Positions 17,098 through 26,060 of a stretch of DNA of 64,000 nucleotides are shown here, piece after piece. The stretch is from positions 1,364,001 to 1,428,000 of the forward strand of contig NZ_VCIX01000092.1 of the NCBI RefSeq assembly GCF_006345825.1, read 5' to 3'. Numbering within the stretch: position 1 is the first letter of the stretch; every line of letters starts with the position of its first letter. The stretch is from Paenibacillus paridis. GTDB taxonomy: Bacteria; Bacillota; Bacilli; Paenibacillales; Paenibacillaceae. The notes below the pieces were generated by a model. That model was given only the letters and a program-made list of their open reading frames with translations, was not told the origin of the DNA and ran no database searches. The position numbers and the translations under genes are program-made.

Positions 17098-18308
17098 GAT
17101 CTGCCCGCCTCCTCTGCGTAGTCTCCGCCTACTTTGACGACGGGTTTGCGTTCTCTCAGTGCCCATACAAGCACGAGTACGAATGCGGCGGCTCCAAGCA
17201 GCGAGCCAAATAAGAAACCGCTGTTCAGGCCCCAGCTTTCGTTGAGCCACCCTGCGAGAAAAGGTCCGGAGAACATCCCGACCGCATATAGCGCCTGGTA
17301 CAAGCCCATGGCTGTCGCCCGTCCGGCATGCTCAACATCACGAATGGCGAGTCCTAGCAGCAAAGGCATATGTAGTCCTTGAGCAAAACCATTAATGGCT
17401 TGGGTGATGACAAGCATCTCCATCGAACCGGTAAATGCCATGGACGCCGTACAGACCGCACTAATAAAAAAGCCTGCTCCGATGGTGCCCCAGTAGCCGA
17501 AACGCGGAGTAAACCATCTCGCTGTCACCAGTGAAGCGAAGGCATGCGGCAGCATGAATGCGAATACGAGCAGCGTCAGCTTCACACCGTCTGCGCCCAT
17601 TTCGGCCGCTTTCAATGGGGTGAATCCGAACATTGTTATAAAGAGTACACCGTGCGCTAGAATGGACAGCAGAGAGACCTGCAGCAGCGTTTTGGTTCGC
17701 ACGACGTTTTTGATCATGGCAAATGACATGCCCGGTTGCTCGCGTTGGTTTGCTTTTGGCTCTTTAAGCATCACTGCCAGCAGCAGCCCGATGATCGCGA
17801 TAACGGCGCCAAGGGTAAAAGGCGCGTTCGGACTAAAGCCGTCTGTCAGCCATCCGCTAAGCAGCATGCCGACCATTTGGCCGGAGACGGTCATCACGCT
17901 GATATTGCCCATGGCCCGGCCGGTTTGTCCAGTTCCAAAATAACTCGCGTACAGTACCGTGAAAGCGACCCAGGTAGATGCGCACACGCCAGCCATTAGC
18001 CGGCCTGCCAGTGGCCAAATCCAAGGCCCAGGGATCAGAAACAGCAGGCAGCTGATTCCGGCGGTTAACATGCCAAGCAATATGAACGGCTTGCGCTTGC
18101 CGAAGCGGTCCGATAGGATGCCTAGCGGAAACCGAACAAACATCTGGACAAGGCCATAACTGCCAAGTACGATGCCGATAAAGGGCAGGGAAAAGCCGCG
18201 ATCACTTAAATAGGGCGATAGTGTTGGAACGTAAACATACATAGAAGTCCAGTACAAAATGGTGATTGTCGTAAACAATAGTCTTTGCGAAGCGGGTACG
18301 GCATTCAT
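17094..18308 (-). CDS. Major facilitator superfamily transporter (12 TM)
   Basis: A 404-residue MFS permease with about 12 predicted membrane helices. The loop 2-3 motif A is seen as GILSDRFGKRKPF near residue 62, and a related GPFLAGWL motif lies in the C-terminal half. The start at the ATG at 18308 is preceded by GAGGAG at a somewhat long spacing. It overlaps the downstream HAD frame by four bases. Substrate unknown; sequence resembles small-molecule or drug efflux members, but this is only an inference. Confidence 0.88.
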   Translation of the reverse strand: MNAVPASQRLLFTTITILYWTSMYVYVPTLSPYLSDRGFSLPFIGIVLGSYGLVQMFVRFPLGILSDRFGKRKPFILLGMLTAGISCLLFLIPGPWIWPLAGRLMAGVCASTWVAFTVLYASYFGTGQTGRAMGNISVMTVSGQMVGMLLSGWLTDGFSPNAPFTLGAVIAIIGLLLAVMLKEPKANQREQPGMSFAMIKNVVRTKTLLQVSLLSILAHGVLFITMFGFTPLKAAEMGADGVKLTLLVFAFMLPHAFASLVTARWFTPRFGYWGTIGAGFFISAVCTASMAFTGSMEMLVITQAINGFAQGLHMPLLLGLAIRDVEHAGRATAMGLYQALYAVGMFSGPFLAGWLNESWGLNSGFLFGSLLGAAAFVLVLVWALRERKPVVKVGGDYAEEAGRS

Positions 18309-18474
18309 GGCTCATAAAAACTCCTCTCGCTATCACTTTATCGCATGGCGGCTTCCGTTGTCACTTCCTATTTTGCCAATCAATATGGAAACTTTCTCCA
18401 AACTGCTGCGTATGTATGATGTGGCTTTTTATGTACAATTAGAATGTAATTATCAACTGAAGAGGTGAAGGCTA

Positions 18475-19017
18475 ATGCAATCGGAGACAAAACACAAAAA
18501 AAACTGGCTGAAGGAAGTACGGGAATGGACGGTATCGCTTGGGATAGCCGTTGCTGTAGCCATGTTGTTCCAAACTTATGTCTATGCGCAATCAGAGGTT
18601 CAAAATGTGTCCATGCAAAATACACTTGTGGCAGGGCAACGCTTAATCGAAGATAAGTGGTCTTACCATTTCCATGAGCCGCGCCATGGGGATATTGTCA
18701 TCATAAATGGCCCTGAGAGCGAGCTTCGCCTAATCAAAAGGGTAGTTGGCATTCCTGGGGACATCGTTGATATGCATGATGGGAATGTATACATAAACGG
18801 AGAGAAGCTGGACGAGCAGTATGTAAAAGGACAAACGTTTGCCGGAAGCGTAACGCTCCCGTTTACGGTGGAAGAAGGCCAGTTATTTGTTATGGGAGAT
18901 AACCGTGAACACAGTTTGGATAGCCGTTCAATCGGGCCGATTTCAAGATCAAGCATCGAGGGTAAAGCCGTATTCCGGATATGGCCGCTTCCTAAATTCG
19001 GGACGTTAAACGAATAG
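18475..19017 (+). CDS. lepB: Signal peptidase I
   Basis: A 180-residue type I signal peptidase, similar in size to Gram-positive Sip enzymes. A cytoplasmic tail and one membrane helix (residues about 17-37) precede the catalytic domain. The catalytic Ser is in NVSMQNTL (about residue 46), where most family members have a Pro at the Asn position; the general-base Lys is in RLIKRVVGIPGD (about 86); GDNREHSLDSRSIG is the box E motif. GAGGTGAAGGC precedes the ATG. It removes signal peptides of secreted proteins at the outer membrane face. Confidence 0.95.
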   Translation: MQSETKHKKNWLKEVREWTVSLGIAVAVAMLFQTYVYAQSEVQNVSMQNTLVAGQRLIEDKWSYHFHEPRHGDIVIINGPESELRLIKRVVGIPGDIVDMHDGNVYINGEKLDEQYVKGQTFAGSVTLPFTVEEGQLFVMGDNREHSLDSRSIGPISRSSIEGKAVFRIWPLPKFGTLNE

Positions 19018-19033
19018 AAGGAGCTGACAGGTC

Positions 19034-19951
19034 ATGCCCTATACGTTAGCTCATCCTATGTTTGCTGCACCGCTTCGAAAGATGTTTCCTTTTTTAAGCA
19101 TAACCGGTTTGATCCTGGGAAGTATGTCGCCAGATCTGGAGTATTTTATAGCCATGCAGCCTTTTCAAACGATCGGACATTCTTTTTCTGGCTTTTTACT
19201 GCTCGTTCTTCCCATGTGCGTTGCTTTTGCCCTTGCCTTTCATCGGATTATAAAGCCTGCATTGCCCGATCTTCTTCCTCATTTCGGAGCCATAAGGGCG
19301 TATGCTAGCTACCAAAACCGACCGTGGCATTTATCTACAGGGAAAGAATGGCTGCGCTTCACAATTTCGTTGTTTATCGGTTTTTTGACCCATGTCTTTG
19401 TCGATCATTTCACTCATAGCAGCGGGTGGTTCGTTCAGCGCCTGCCTTTCCTGCAAAGCCTAATTATGGGGGATTACGTTTACCATATACTGCAAATGTC
19501 GTTATCGATTCTGGGTCTGGCAGTTCCTTGCGCGTATTTGCTGCTAAGCTATTCAGCATGGCGCAAGAAGGAGCAGGAATTAATCATCAGCCACTTTATA
19601 CAAAGTCCCCTTAAACACTGGGGGCTTCTGTTTTTTTCGGCGCTTGCACTTTTTCTTGCTAAATTAATCGAAGCCGGCCGTTTATTCTCTATCAGCATTT
19701 GGGCTGTTGCGCCAATTACATCGGTTCTATTCGGACTCTATACTGCTTCATTGCTGCTAGTGGCAGCAAAAAATCAAAGAATCGCGAGAGCGATCTATGT
19801 TCTCATCACGCTGGTTCTATTCATAGACTTTTATCAATTTTTGTCGGGACAATCAGAGTTTTCCGTTTCGTTATGGGTGCTGTACCAATTCGGATTATCG
19901 GTCGTTATTGCAGCCGGAGCTATTTTATGCAACAAAAAAGATAAAAATTAA
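19034..19951 (+). CDS. DUF4184 family membrane protein
   Basis: A 305-residue polytopic membrane protein that begins MPYTLAHPMFAAPL and contains GSMSPDLEYF, GHSFSG and THVFVDHFTH. These His/Asp-bearing motifs at helix ends are the hallmark of DUF4184 and resemble the arrangement in membrane-bound metal-dependent hydrolases of the YdjM type. About seven hydrophobic helices are visible. It follows lepB by 16 bases and is probably co-transcribed. Biochemical role unknown. Confidence 0.82.
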   Translation: MPYTLAHPMFAAPLRKMFPFLSITGLILGSMSPDLEYFIAMQPFQTIGHSFSGFLLLVLPMCVAFALAFHRIIKPALPDLLPHFGAIRAYASYQNRPWHLSTGKEWLRFTISLFIGFLTHVFVDHFTHSSGWFVQRLPFLQSLIMGDYVYHILQMSLSILGLAVPCAYLLLSYSAWRKKEQELIISHFIQSPLKHWGLLFFSALALFLAKLIEAGRLFSISIWAVAPITSVLFGLYTASLLLVAAKNQRIARAIYVLITLVLFIDFYQFLSGQSEFSVSLWVLYQFGLSVVIAAGAILCNKKDKN

Positions 19952-19967
19952 TGACATAAATCATTCG

Positions 19968-19987
19968 CCACCTTAATTATAAGGTGG
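19968..19987 (+). terminator. Possible terminator hairpin after DUF4184 gene
   Basis: CCACCTT / AAGGTGG with a six-base loop; no T run follows, so termination is uncertain. Confidence 0.35.
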
Positions 19988-20144
19988 GTAAAACATCCTG
20001 TATAATTTAAAAAAATTCAACTTCATCCAGTCATTAAAACCAAACGTAATAATTTTGTAAGAATTGGTTACAAGTTCGTTTAGAAATAGCCGTTATGATG
20101 AACCATAGATTAAACAATATTTAACTAGCGAGGCGTGAACGTGA

Positions 20145-21623
20145 TTGTCCATTCGAGTAAAGCTGTATATGTCTTACTTGGCCATGGTGTTTGTGCCGGT
20201 GATCCTCATGATTGCGTTTATGCTCTTTTATTTTTATGCAGGCGGGATTGAGGATGTACGCGAAGCATTCGACAAAGAACGCAAAGAGCCATATCTTCAA
20301 GCACTTGTTTACGGCGAGCTGTCTTATGTGCTGGAAAATGACGCGGGGAAGCTGGAAGACAAGGAGTATCTTAGCGATATTCAACAAAGGCTAGGGGATT
20401 TGTGGGCGGGATATCTCTTCTCGAAGAATGGGAGGATTACATCCGTTGCTCCGTTCTTGGAGCAAGTAGCACCCGGTCAAAATTGGCAAAAGCTGCTTGA
20501 GGAGCCTCCGGCTACTGTCGCATTCAGTTCGTACCGATTTGAAACGTACAATATCGATTTCAAATATCCCGATGGAAGCGACGGTAGAGGCGTTTTATTC
20601 CGGCGCAACGACACAGTCCCTATCTACTGGAGGCCAGTCGGCACAGCTTTTTCATTGGCATTCATTGGCTTGACGAGTTTGCTGCTGACCTACTTTGTGT
20701 CCAGAAGCATTATAAAGCCAATCAAGAAGCTGGAAGCGGCAGCCCTGCAAATTAAGGATGGAGATTTATCCCGCAAGGTGGAAGCCACGTCCCGTGGAGA
20801 AATAGGTCAGCTCAGTATCGCATTCGAGGAAATGAGAGTGAGATTAAAGCATTCCATTGACCAAAGCCTTCAGTATGAAGAGAATCGAAAGATGCTGCTC
20901 TCACATATTTCGCATGATTTAAAGACGCCGATATCGGCGATTAAAGGCTATGTTGAAGGAATTATGGACGGAATTGCGAACACGGACGAGAAACGGACAC
21001 GTTACATGGAAACGATCTATCGCAAGGCTACGGATATGGATCAATTAATTGATGAATTGTTTCTTTTCTCGAAGCTCGATCTCCAAACGGTCGCTTTTGA
21101 CCTTAAAGTAATGGATTTCAGCCGGTATATGGAGCATTTTATGGACGAGCAGCGCTTTGATTTAGATAAGTCTGGCGTCACGCTTCATTATACAGCGCAT
21201 GAAGTCGGCTCGATTTTTATTGCGGCGGATCCGGATAAGCTAAGCCGGGTGCTTACCAACATTTTGAACAACTGCGTCAAATATATGGGACAGCAATCGC
21301 CACAAGAAGCTAAGACGATTATAGTGCGAGTGAAGGAGCTTGATCAGTTTGCTTTGGTGGAAATTGAAGATACGGGTCCAGGAATTGAAAAGGAAGATCT
21401 CCCTTACATCTTTGATCGTTTCTACCGAGCTGAGCAGTCCCGTAACTCAGAGACAGGAGGAAGCGGGCTTGGCCTAGCGATTGTTAAACAAATTATTGAA
21501 GGGCATGGCGGCATGGTTTGGGCGGAAAACGCAGAGCATGGGGGAGCCCGGTTCTGTATGAAGCTTCCTAAATCAGGTGCTGTCAAAACGGTGGATGAGC
21601 ATGAAGAGCATACTGATCATTGA
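20145..21623 (+). CDS. Sensor histidine kinase
   Basis: A 492-residue membrane kinase. The first helix (about 9-32) and second (about 168-188) enclose an extracytoplasmic sensor domain of some 135 residues. HAMP follows (IIKPIKKLEAAALQIKDGDLS), then HisKA with the phospho-acceptor in SHISHDLKTPISAI, and the ATPase domain with N box NNCVKY, G1 box DTGPGI, F box YIFDRFYR and G2 box GSGLGLAI. Start is TTG 20145 after GAGGCGTGA. It overlaps its response regulator and precedes an RND pump, suggesting it senses something the pump exports. Signal unknown. Confidence 0.93.
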   Translation: MSIRVKLYMSYLAMVFVPVILMIAFMLFYFYAGGIEDVREAFDKERKEPYLQALVYGELSYVLENDAGKLEDKEYLSDIQQRLGDLWAGYLFSKNGRITSVAPFLEQVAPGQNWQKLLEEPPATVAFSSYRFETYNIDFKYPDGSDGRGVLFRRNDTVPIYWRPVGTAFSLAFIGLTSLLLTYFVSRSIIKPIKKLEAAALQIKDGDLSRKVEATSRGEIGQLSIAFEEMRVRLKHSIDQSLQYEENRKMLLSHISHDLKTPISAIKGYVEGIMDGIANTDEKRTRYMETIYRKATDMDQLIDELFLFSKLDLQTVAFDLKVMDFSRYMEHFMDEQRFDLDKSGVTLHYTAHEVGSIFIAADPDKLSRVLTNILNNCVKYMGQQSPQEAKTIIVRVKELDQFALVEIEDTGPGIEKEDLPYIFDRFYRAEQSRNSETGGSGLGLAIVKQIIEGHGGMVWAENAEHGGARFCMKLPKSGAVKTVDEHEEHTDH

Positions 21624-22290
21624 AGACGAAAAAGCCATTGCCGAGCTGGAGCGCGATTATTTGGAGAGCTATGGCTTTGACGTGCATATTGAAGGGCGAG
21701 GCGATGTTGGACTTGAGAAAGCGCTGGAAGGAAAGTTTGACCTCATTATTCTCGATGTGATGCTTCCTAAAGTAGACGGATTTGAAATTTGCCGCCAAAT
21801 CAGGCAGACGGTTAATATCCCGGTGCTTATGGTTACGGCCAAGAAAGAGGATATTGACAAAATCAGGGGGCTTGGCCTCGGCGCAGATGATTACATGACA
21901 AAGCCGTTTAGTCCAAGCGAGCTAGTTGCACGAGTAAAAGCCCATTTGGCGCGTTACGAGCGGTTAACCGCAGACAAGACGGAACGGGGTGACCATATTC
22001 GCATACGAGGGATTTTCATTGACAAGCCTTCCCGTAGAGTAATGATTCATGAGAAGGAGGCGATGCTTACCTCGAAGGAATATGAGCTGCTTCTCCTGCT
22101 TGCTTCGTATCCTAATCGCGTATTTGAGAAAGAAGAGCTGTTCGAGCGGATTTGGGGTCTTGATTCGAACGGCGACGCAGCTACGGTTACGGTCCATATT
22201 CGGAGGCTGCGCGAAAAAATAGAGCATGATCCCTCCAAGCCGCAATACATTGAGACGATTTGGGGAGTAGGCTATCGCTTTAAAGTATAG
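21601..22290 (+). CDS. OmpR/PhoB-family response regulator
   Basis: A 229-residue response regulator. The receiver domain has the acidic pair EDE at residues 9-11, the phospho-acceptor Asp in LIILDVMLPK, the switch Thr in MVTAKK and Lys in MTKPFSP. The C-terminal winged helix ends GVGYRFKV. Two in-frame ATGs (21595, 21601) lie inside the kinase 3' end with weak ribosome binding sites, so expression is likely coupled to kinase translation. The RND gene starts 24 bases downstream. Confidence 0.94.
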   Translation: MKSILIIEDEKAIAELERDYLESYGFDVHIEGRGDVGLEKALEGKFDLIILDVMLPKVDGFEICRQIRQTVNIPVLMVTAKKEDIDKIRGLGLGADDYMTKPFSPSELVARVKAHLARYERLTADKTERGDHIRIRGIFIDKPSRRVMIHEKEAMLTSKEYELLLLLASYPNRVFEKEELFERIWGLDSNGDAATVTVHIRRLREKIEHDPSKPQYIETIWGVGYRFKV

Positions 22291-22314
22291 ATAGAAGATG
22301 AGGAGTGGAACATT

Positions 22315-25300
22315 TTGAAAAGCATTATACGATTTTCGCTGAATAACAAATTTGCTTTATGGATCTTGACTCTGCTTGTGCTGTTTGCTGGACTTTATTC
22401 TGGATTGAACATGAAAATGGAAACACTGCCAGATATCACGGTGCCTATCGTGAGCGTTACGACGGTATATCCCGGCGCCGCTCCTGAAGAGATTATGGAA
22501 AAAGTAACGAAGCCAATCGAGCAGCGTACCCGTAATCTAAAAGGCGTAAATGTCATTAGCTCAACCTCATACGAGAATGCTTCATCTGTCGTCATTGAGT
22601 ATACTTATGAGACGGATATGGACAAAGCCGCTGAGGAAGTGAAAAACATACTGAGTGAGGTTGCGCTGCCTGAAGGGGCACAGGACCCTTCGGTATCGAG
22701 GCTCAGCCTCAACGCTTTCCCGGTATTGTCGCTCAGCCTCTCTAATGACAATATGGATCTGGAGCAGCTTACAAATGAAATGCAGGACAACGTGTTGCCG
22801 CGCCTGCAAGGCATTGACGGCGTAGCCAGTATCCAAGTGTCCGGACAGAACGTAAAGGAAGGCGAACTAGCCTTCAAAACCGATAAGCTGAAACAAATCG
22901 GCTTGACAGAGGATATGGTTAAAGGCATTATTCAAGCCTCGGCATTATCCGTTCCGCTTGGAATTTATGAATTTGGCGACTCCGAGAAAGCCATTCTTGT
23001 GGACGGCAACATCTCCAGCGAGGAGGATTTGAAAAATCTGGTTGTCGTGCCAGGCGTCAAACTCAGTGATGTTGCCGATATCACGATCGTCGGCAAAGCA
23101 GAATCGATCTCGCGCACGAACGGCAAGGATGCTATCGGAATCAACGTTGTGAAATCGGCAGATTCCAATACCGTCGATGTCGTGAATAACGTAAAAGAGG
23201 AAATTAAAGAGCTGGAAAGCAAAAACGAAGGCTTATCTTTCGTTATGACGCTTGATCAAGGCAAGCCGATCGAGGATTCCGTCCACACGATGTTAAGCAA
23301 AGCCATCATAGGGGCCTTGTTCGCAGTTATCATTATTATGATTTTCCTGCGTGACATTCGTTCTACCATTATCGCTGTTGTGTCCATTCCGTTGTCGATC
23401 CTGATCGCGCTGCTTATTTTAAGCCAAATGGACATTACTCTGAATATTATGACACTTGGAGCGATGACCGTTGCTATCGGTCGGGTTATCGATGACTCTA
23501 TCGTCGTCATAGAGAATGTATACCGCCGAATGTCGCTCTCTACAGAGAAGCTAAAGGGCAAGGATTTGATTCTTGACGCAACCAAAGAGATGTTTGTGCC
23601 AATTCTTGCTTCAACGATCGTAACGATTGCAGTATTTGTTCCGCTTGGTCTTGTATCCGGAATGATTGGCCAGATCTTCCTTCCGTTTGCTTTGACGATC
23701 GTCTTTGCTTTGTTGGCATCACTTTTGGTAGCCATAACAGTTGTTCCAATGCTGGCTCATATGATGTTCCGCAAAGGCATGAAACCAGGCAAGGCGCATC
23801 ATGAAAAACCGAGCCGGATGGCTGAATGGTACAAAGGCGTGCTGAAATGGTCGCTTAATCATAAACTGATTGCTTTTGGCTTGGCCGTAGTGCTTCTAAT
23901 CGGAAGTTTGTTCCTCGTGCCTATCATCGGCACAAGCTTTATCGCAGGCGATGAGCAAAAAATGATGGTTGTATCCTATAATCCTGCTCCAGGCGAAACG
24001 CGTGAGCAGGTCGAGAAAATGGCGCTTGAAGCCGAAAAGCAATTGCTTGACCGCGAAGGAATTGCGGTTGTGCAGTATGCTGTTGGCGGACAAAATCCGT
24101 TTAGTCCAGGAGCTTCAAAGCAAGCCTTGTTCAACTTAAGCTACGATGAGGATTATGCGGGGTTCAACGAAGAGAAAGAGAAAATTGTACCGCTTCTTCA
24201 AGAGCTTGGCGGGAAAGGCGAATGGAAGCAGCAGGACTTCACAGGCGGCGGCCTAGGTGGATCTGGCGTATCCATGCTCGTTTACGGACCGGATATGAAG
24301 GCTCTTCAACCCGTTGTTGATGACTTAATGGCGAAGCTTGCTGAGAACAAAAACTTGAAAAACATTGATTCCAGTTTGTCTGAAACTTATGAACAATATC
24401 GCTTGGTAGCCAATCAAGAGAAGCTAAGCCAAAACGGATTGACTGCCGGGCAAATTGCTATGGCACTTAGCCCTGTTCGCGAACGTCCCGTACTCACTAC
24501 CATTGAGAAGGACGGGGAACAGTTCAACGTATATGTGAAAGTGGAAACCAAAACCTATACAAGCAAGGCAGACCTTGAAAATGTTATGCTGACGTCTCCG
24601 CAAGGAGCGGAAGTTGCGCTTAAAGATTTGGTTACGATCGAAGAAGGAGAATCTCCAAATACGATTACCAGACGCGATGACCGGATTTATGCAGAGGTTT
24701 CTGCGGACGTAACTATATCTGATGTAGGTAAAGTGTCTACAGAGCTTCAAAAAATGATCGATGAAACCGATTTGCCAGCTGGCGTTGACATCGATATGGG
24801 CGGCGTGAGCGAACAAATTAATGAGTCGTTTACTCAGCTTGGGCTGGCTATGCTGGCAGCTATCGCTGTTGTATATTTAGTGCTTGTCATTACATTCGGA
24901 GGCGGATTGACGCCGTTTGCAATCCTGTTCTCCTTACCGTTTACGATCATTGGGGCGTTGGTGGGGCTTCTTATCGCCGGTGAAACACTCAGTGTAACCG
25001 CGATGATCGGAGCGCTGATGCTGATCGGTATCGTAGTGACGAATGCCATCGTACTCGTTGACCGCGTCATTCAGAAGGAGAAAGAAGGCATGACTGTGCG
25101 CGAGGCTTTACTAGAAGCGGCAGGCACGCGCCTTCGTCCAATTCTAATGACGGCCATTGCAACGGTAGGTGCATTGCTGCCGCTTGCCTTCGGTTTTGAG
25201 TCGGGTGGTCTGATTTCCAAGGGTATGGCAGTTACTGTCATCGGCGGTTTGACAAGCTCAACGCTGTTGACGTTAATTATCGTCCCAGTCGTATACGAGT

Positions 25301-25338
25301 TCTTGAACCGTAAACGCAAGGTGAAGACAGCTGAATAA
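22315..25338 (+). CDS. swrC: RND-family efflux transporter (AcrB/SwrC-like)
   Basis: A 1007-residue hydrophobe/amphiphile efflux (HAE) pump. It has the duplicated 6+6 helix layout, with helix 1 at residues 10-30 and large extracytoplasmic loops at about 40-325 and 530-830. GRVIDDSIVVIENVYRR in TM4 supplies the proton-relay Asp pair. SwrC of B. subtilis, the nearest known Gram-positive type, confers resistance to surfactin and supports swarming. Start is TTG 22315 after GAGGAGTGG. No periplasmic adaptor gene is adjacent, in keeping with Gram-positive members. It is co-transcribed with a two-component system, which probably regulates it. Confidence 0.9.
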   Translation: MKSIIRFSLNNKFALWILTLLVLFAGLYSGLNMKMETLPDITVPIVSVTTVYPGAAPEEIMEKVTKPIEQRTRNLKGVNVISSTSYENASSVVIEYTYETDMDKAAEEVKNILSEVALPEGAQDPSVSRLSLNAFPVLSLSLSNDNMDLEQLTNEMQDNVLPRLQGIDGVASIQVSGQNVKEGELAFKTDKLKQIGLTEDMVKGIIQASALSVPLGIYEFGDSEKAILVDGNISSEEDLKNLVVVPGVKLSDVADITIVGKAESISRTNGKDAIGINVVKSADSNTVDVVNNVKEEIKELESKNEGLSFVMTLDQGKPIEDSVHTMLSKAIIGALFAVIIIMIFLRDIRSTIIAVVSIPLSILIALLILSQMDITLNIMTLGAMTVAIGRVIDDSIVVIENVYRRMSLSTEKLKGKDLILDATKEMFVPILASTIVTIAVFVPLGLVSGMIGQIFLPFALTIVFALLASLLVAITVVPMLAHMMFRKGMKPGKAHHEKPSRMAEWYKGVLKWSLNHKLIAFGLAVVLLIGSLFLVPIIGTSFIAGDEQKMMVVSYNPAPGETREQVEKMALEAEKQLLDREGIAVVQYAVGGQNPFSPGASKQALFNLSYDEDYAGFNEEKEKIVPLLQELGGKGEWKQQDFTGGGLGGSGVSMLVYGPDMKALQPVVDDLMAKLAENKNLKNIDSSLSETYEQYRLVANQEKLSQNGLTAGQIAMALSPVRERPVLTTIEKDGEQFNVYVKVETKTYTSKADLENVMLTSPQGAEVALKDLVTIEEGESPNTITRRDDRIYAEVSADVTISDVGKVSTELQKMIDETDLPAGVDIDMGGVSEQINESFTQLGLAMLAAIAVVYLVLVITFGGGLTPFAILFSLPFTIIGALVGLLIAGETLSVTAMIGALMLIGIVVTNAIVLVDRVIQKEKEGMTVREALLEAAGTRLRPILMTAIATVGALLPLAFGFESGGLISKGMAVTVIGGLTSSTLLTLIIVPVVYEFLNRKRKVKTAE

Positions 25339-25368
25339 GCCATAATATTGCAATGTAGAGTTTAAGGA

Positions 25369-25412
25369 AAAGGCAGCCTCCAAGGTCATTGACCAAGGAG
25401 GCTGCCTTCTTT
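25369..25412 (+). terminator. Terminator of the HK-RR-RND operon
   Basis: AAGGCAGCCTCCAAGGTCA pairs with TGACCAAGGAGGCTGCCTT (a two-base internal mismatch); TTCTTTC follows. Confidence 0.85.
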
Positions 25413-25524
25413 CATCTCTGAGAGCTTTACTATACGTGGTCTATTAATAAAACAGCTAGGCAAATGCATTAGTAACACTAGCGGAGCTAACTTCATACGT
25501 ATATGTCATGAACGATCAACGACA

Positions 25525-25552
25525 TTAGACCGTTTCAAACGGATGTGTCTAA
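25525..25552. promoter_or_regulatory. Dyad upstream of the microcin precursor
   Basis: A 13-base dyad CCGTTTCAAACGG (25530-25542) lies inside a wider pair TTAGAC/GTCTAA (25525-25530 and 25547-25552); another GTCTAA occurs at about 25567. The site is 60-90 bases before the precursor gene, a position suitable for a regulator. The protein that would bind it is unknown. Confidence 0.4.
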
Positions 25553-25614
25553 GCCATTTCTCATTTGTCTAACGCGTTGATAAACTCATGAACACATAAC
25601 GGAGGTTACAGAAA

Positions 25615-25869
25615 ATGGATGAGTTTAAAAATGATTTGCAACATTTGAATATGGACCCTTACAAAACAAGCGGGATGACGCCAAATGCCGGCCAAGGGCA
25701 AGTCGATCCTAACCAAGCGCGTCTTTGTATTGGATTTTGTATCGGATTTTGCATCGGATTTTGTTCTTGTGGCGGTTGTGGCGGCTGCGGAGGTGGTTGC
25801 GCACGATGTGCGGGCTGTGCCCGCTGCGGAGGCTGTGCGCGATGCGGTGGTTGTGCCCGTTGTCGTTAA
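25615..25869 (+). CDS. Heterocycloanthracin/sonorensin-like TOMM precursor peptide
   Basis: An 84-residue ribosomal peptide. The leader (about residues 1-36) starts MDEFKNDLQHLNMD and is Cys-free, like leaders of the heterocycloanthracin family described in Bacillus. The core (about 37-84) has 15 Cys, one Ser, no Thr, many Gly and five Arg. It is built of three IGFC units, a GGC segment and alternating CARC/GGC units, that is, Cys-Xaa-Xaa repeats suited to thiazole formation. ACGGAGGTT precedes the ATG. The modification enzymes follow after a terminator. Activity is unknown; antibacterial action is inferred from the family. Confidence 0.92.
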   Translation: MDEFKNDLQHLNMDPYKTSGMTPNAGQGQVDPNQARLCIGFCIGFCIGFCSCGGCGGCGGGCARCAGCARCGGCARCGGCARCR

Positions 25870-25921
25870 GCAAATAGCTTATCAATGGTTAAGTCGAATT
25901 ATAGAATGCAAAATAAAATCG

Positions 25922-25963
25922 AAACGCCTCTACAGCCATCCCGCTGTCAGAGGCGTTTTTTCT
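25922..25963 (+). terminator. Terminator between precursor and modification genes
   Basis: AAACGCCTCT-ACAGC pairs with GCTGT-C-AGAGGCGTTT with a six-base loop and a six-T run. Partial read-through here would give much more precursor than enzyme mRNA. Confidence 0.88.
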
Positions 25964-26060
25964 GTATTTCAATTGGCATGACGGACAAAGGGCGCTACAT
26001 ATCTTTTAAAGAGGAAAAACGTCAGTCTAAGTGACGATTTACGATAAGGAGGAATGGACT

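Noticed and set aside
25685..25981. 98-residue frame overlapping the microcin precursor in another phase
   Set aside because: It has no ribosome binding site, runs through the terminator and lacks the family leader and Cys pattern.
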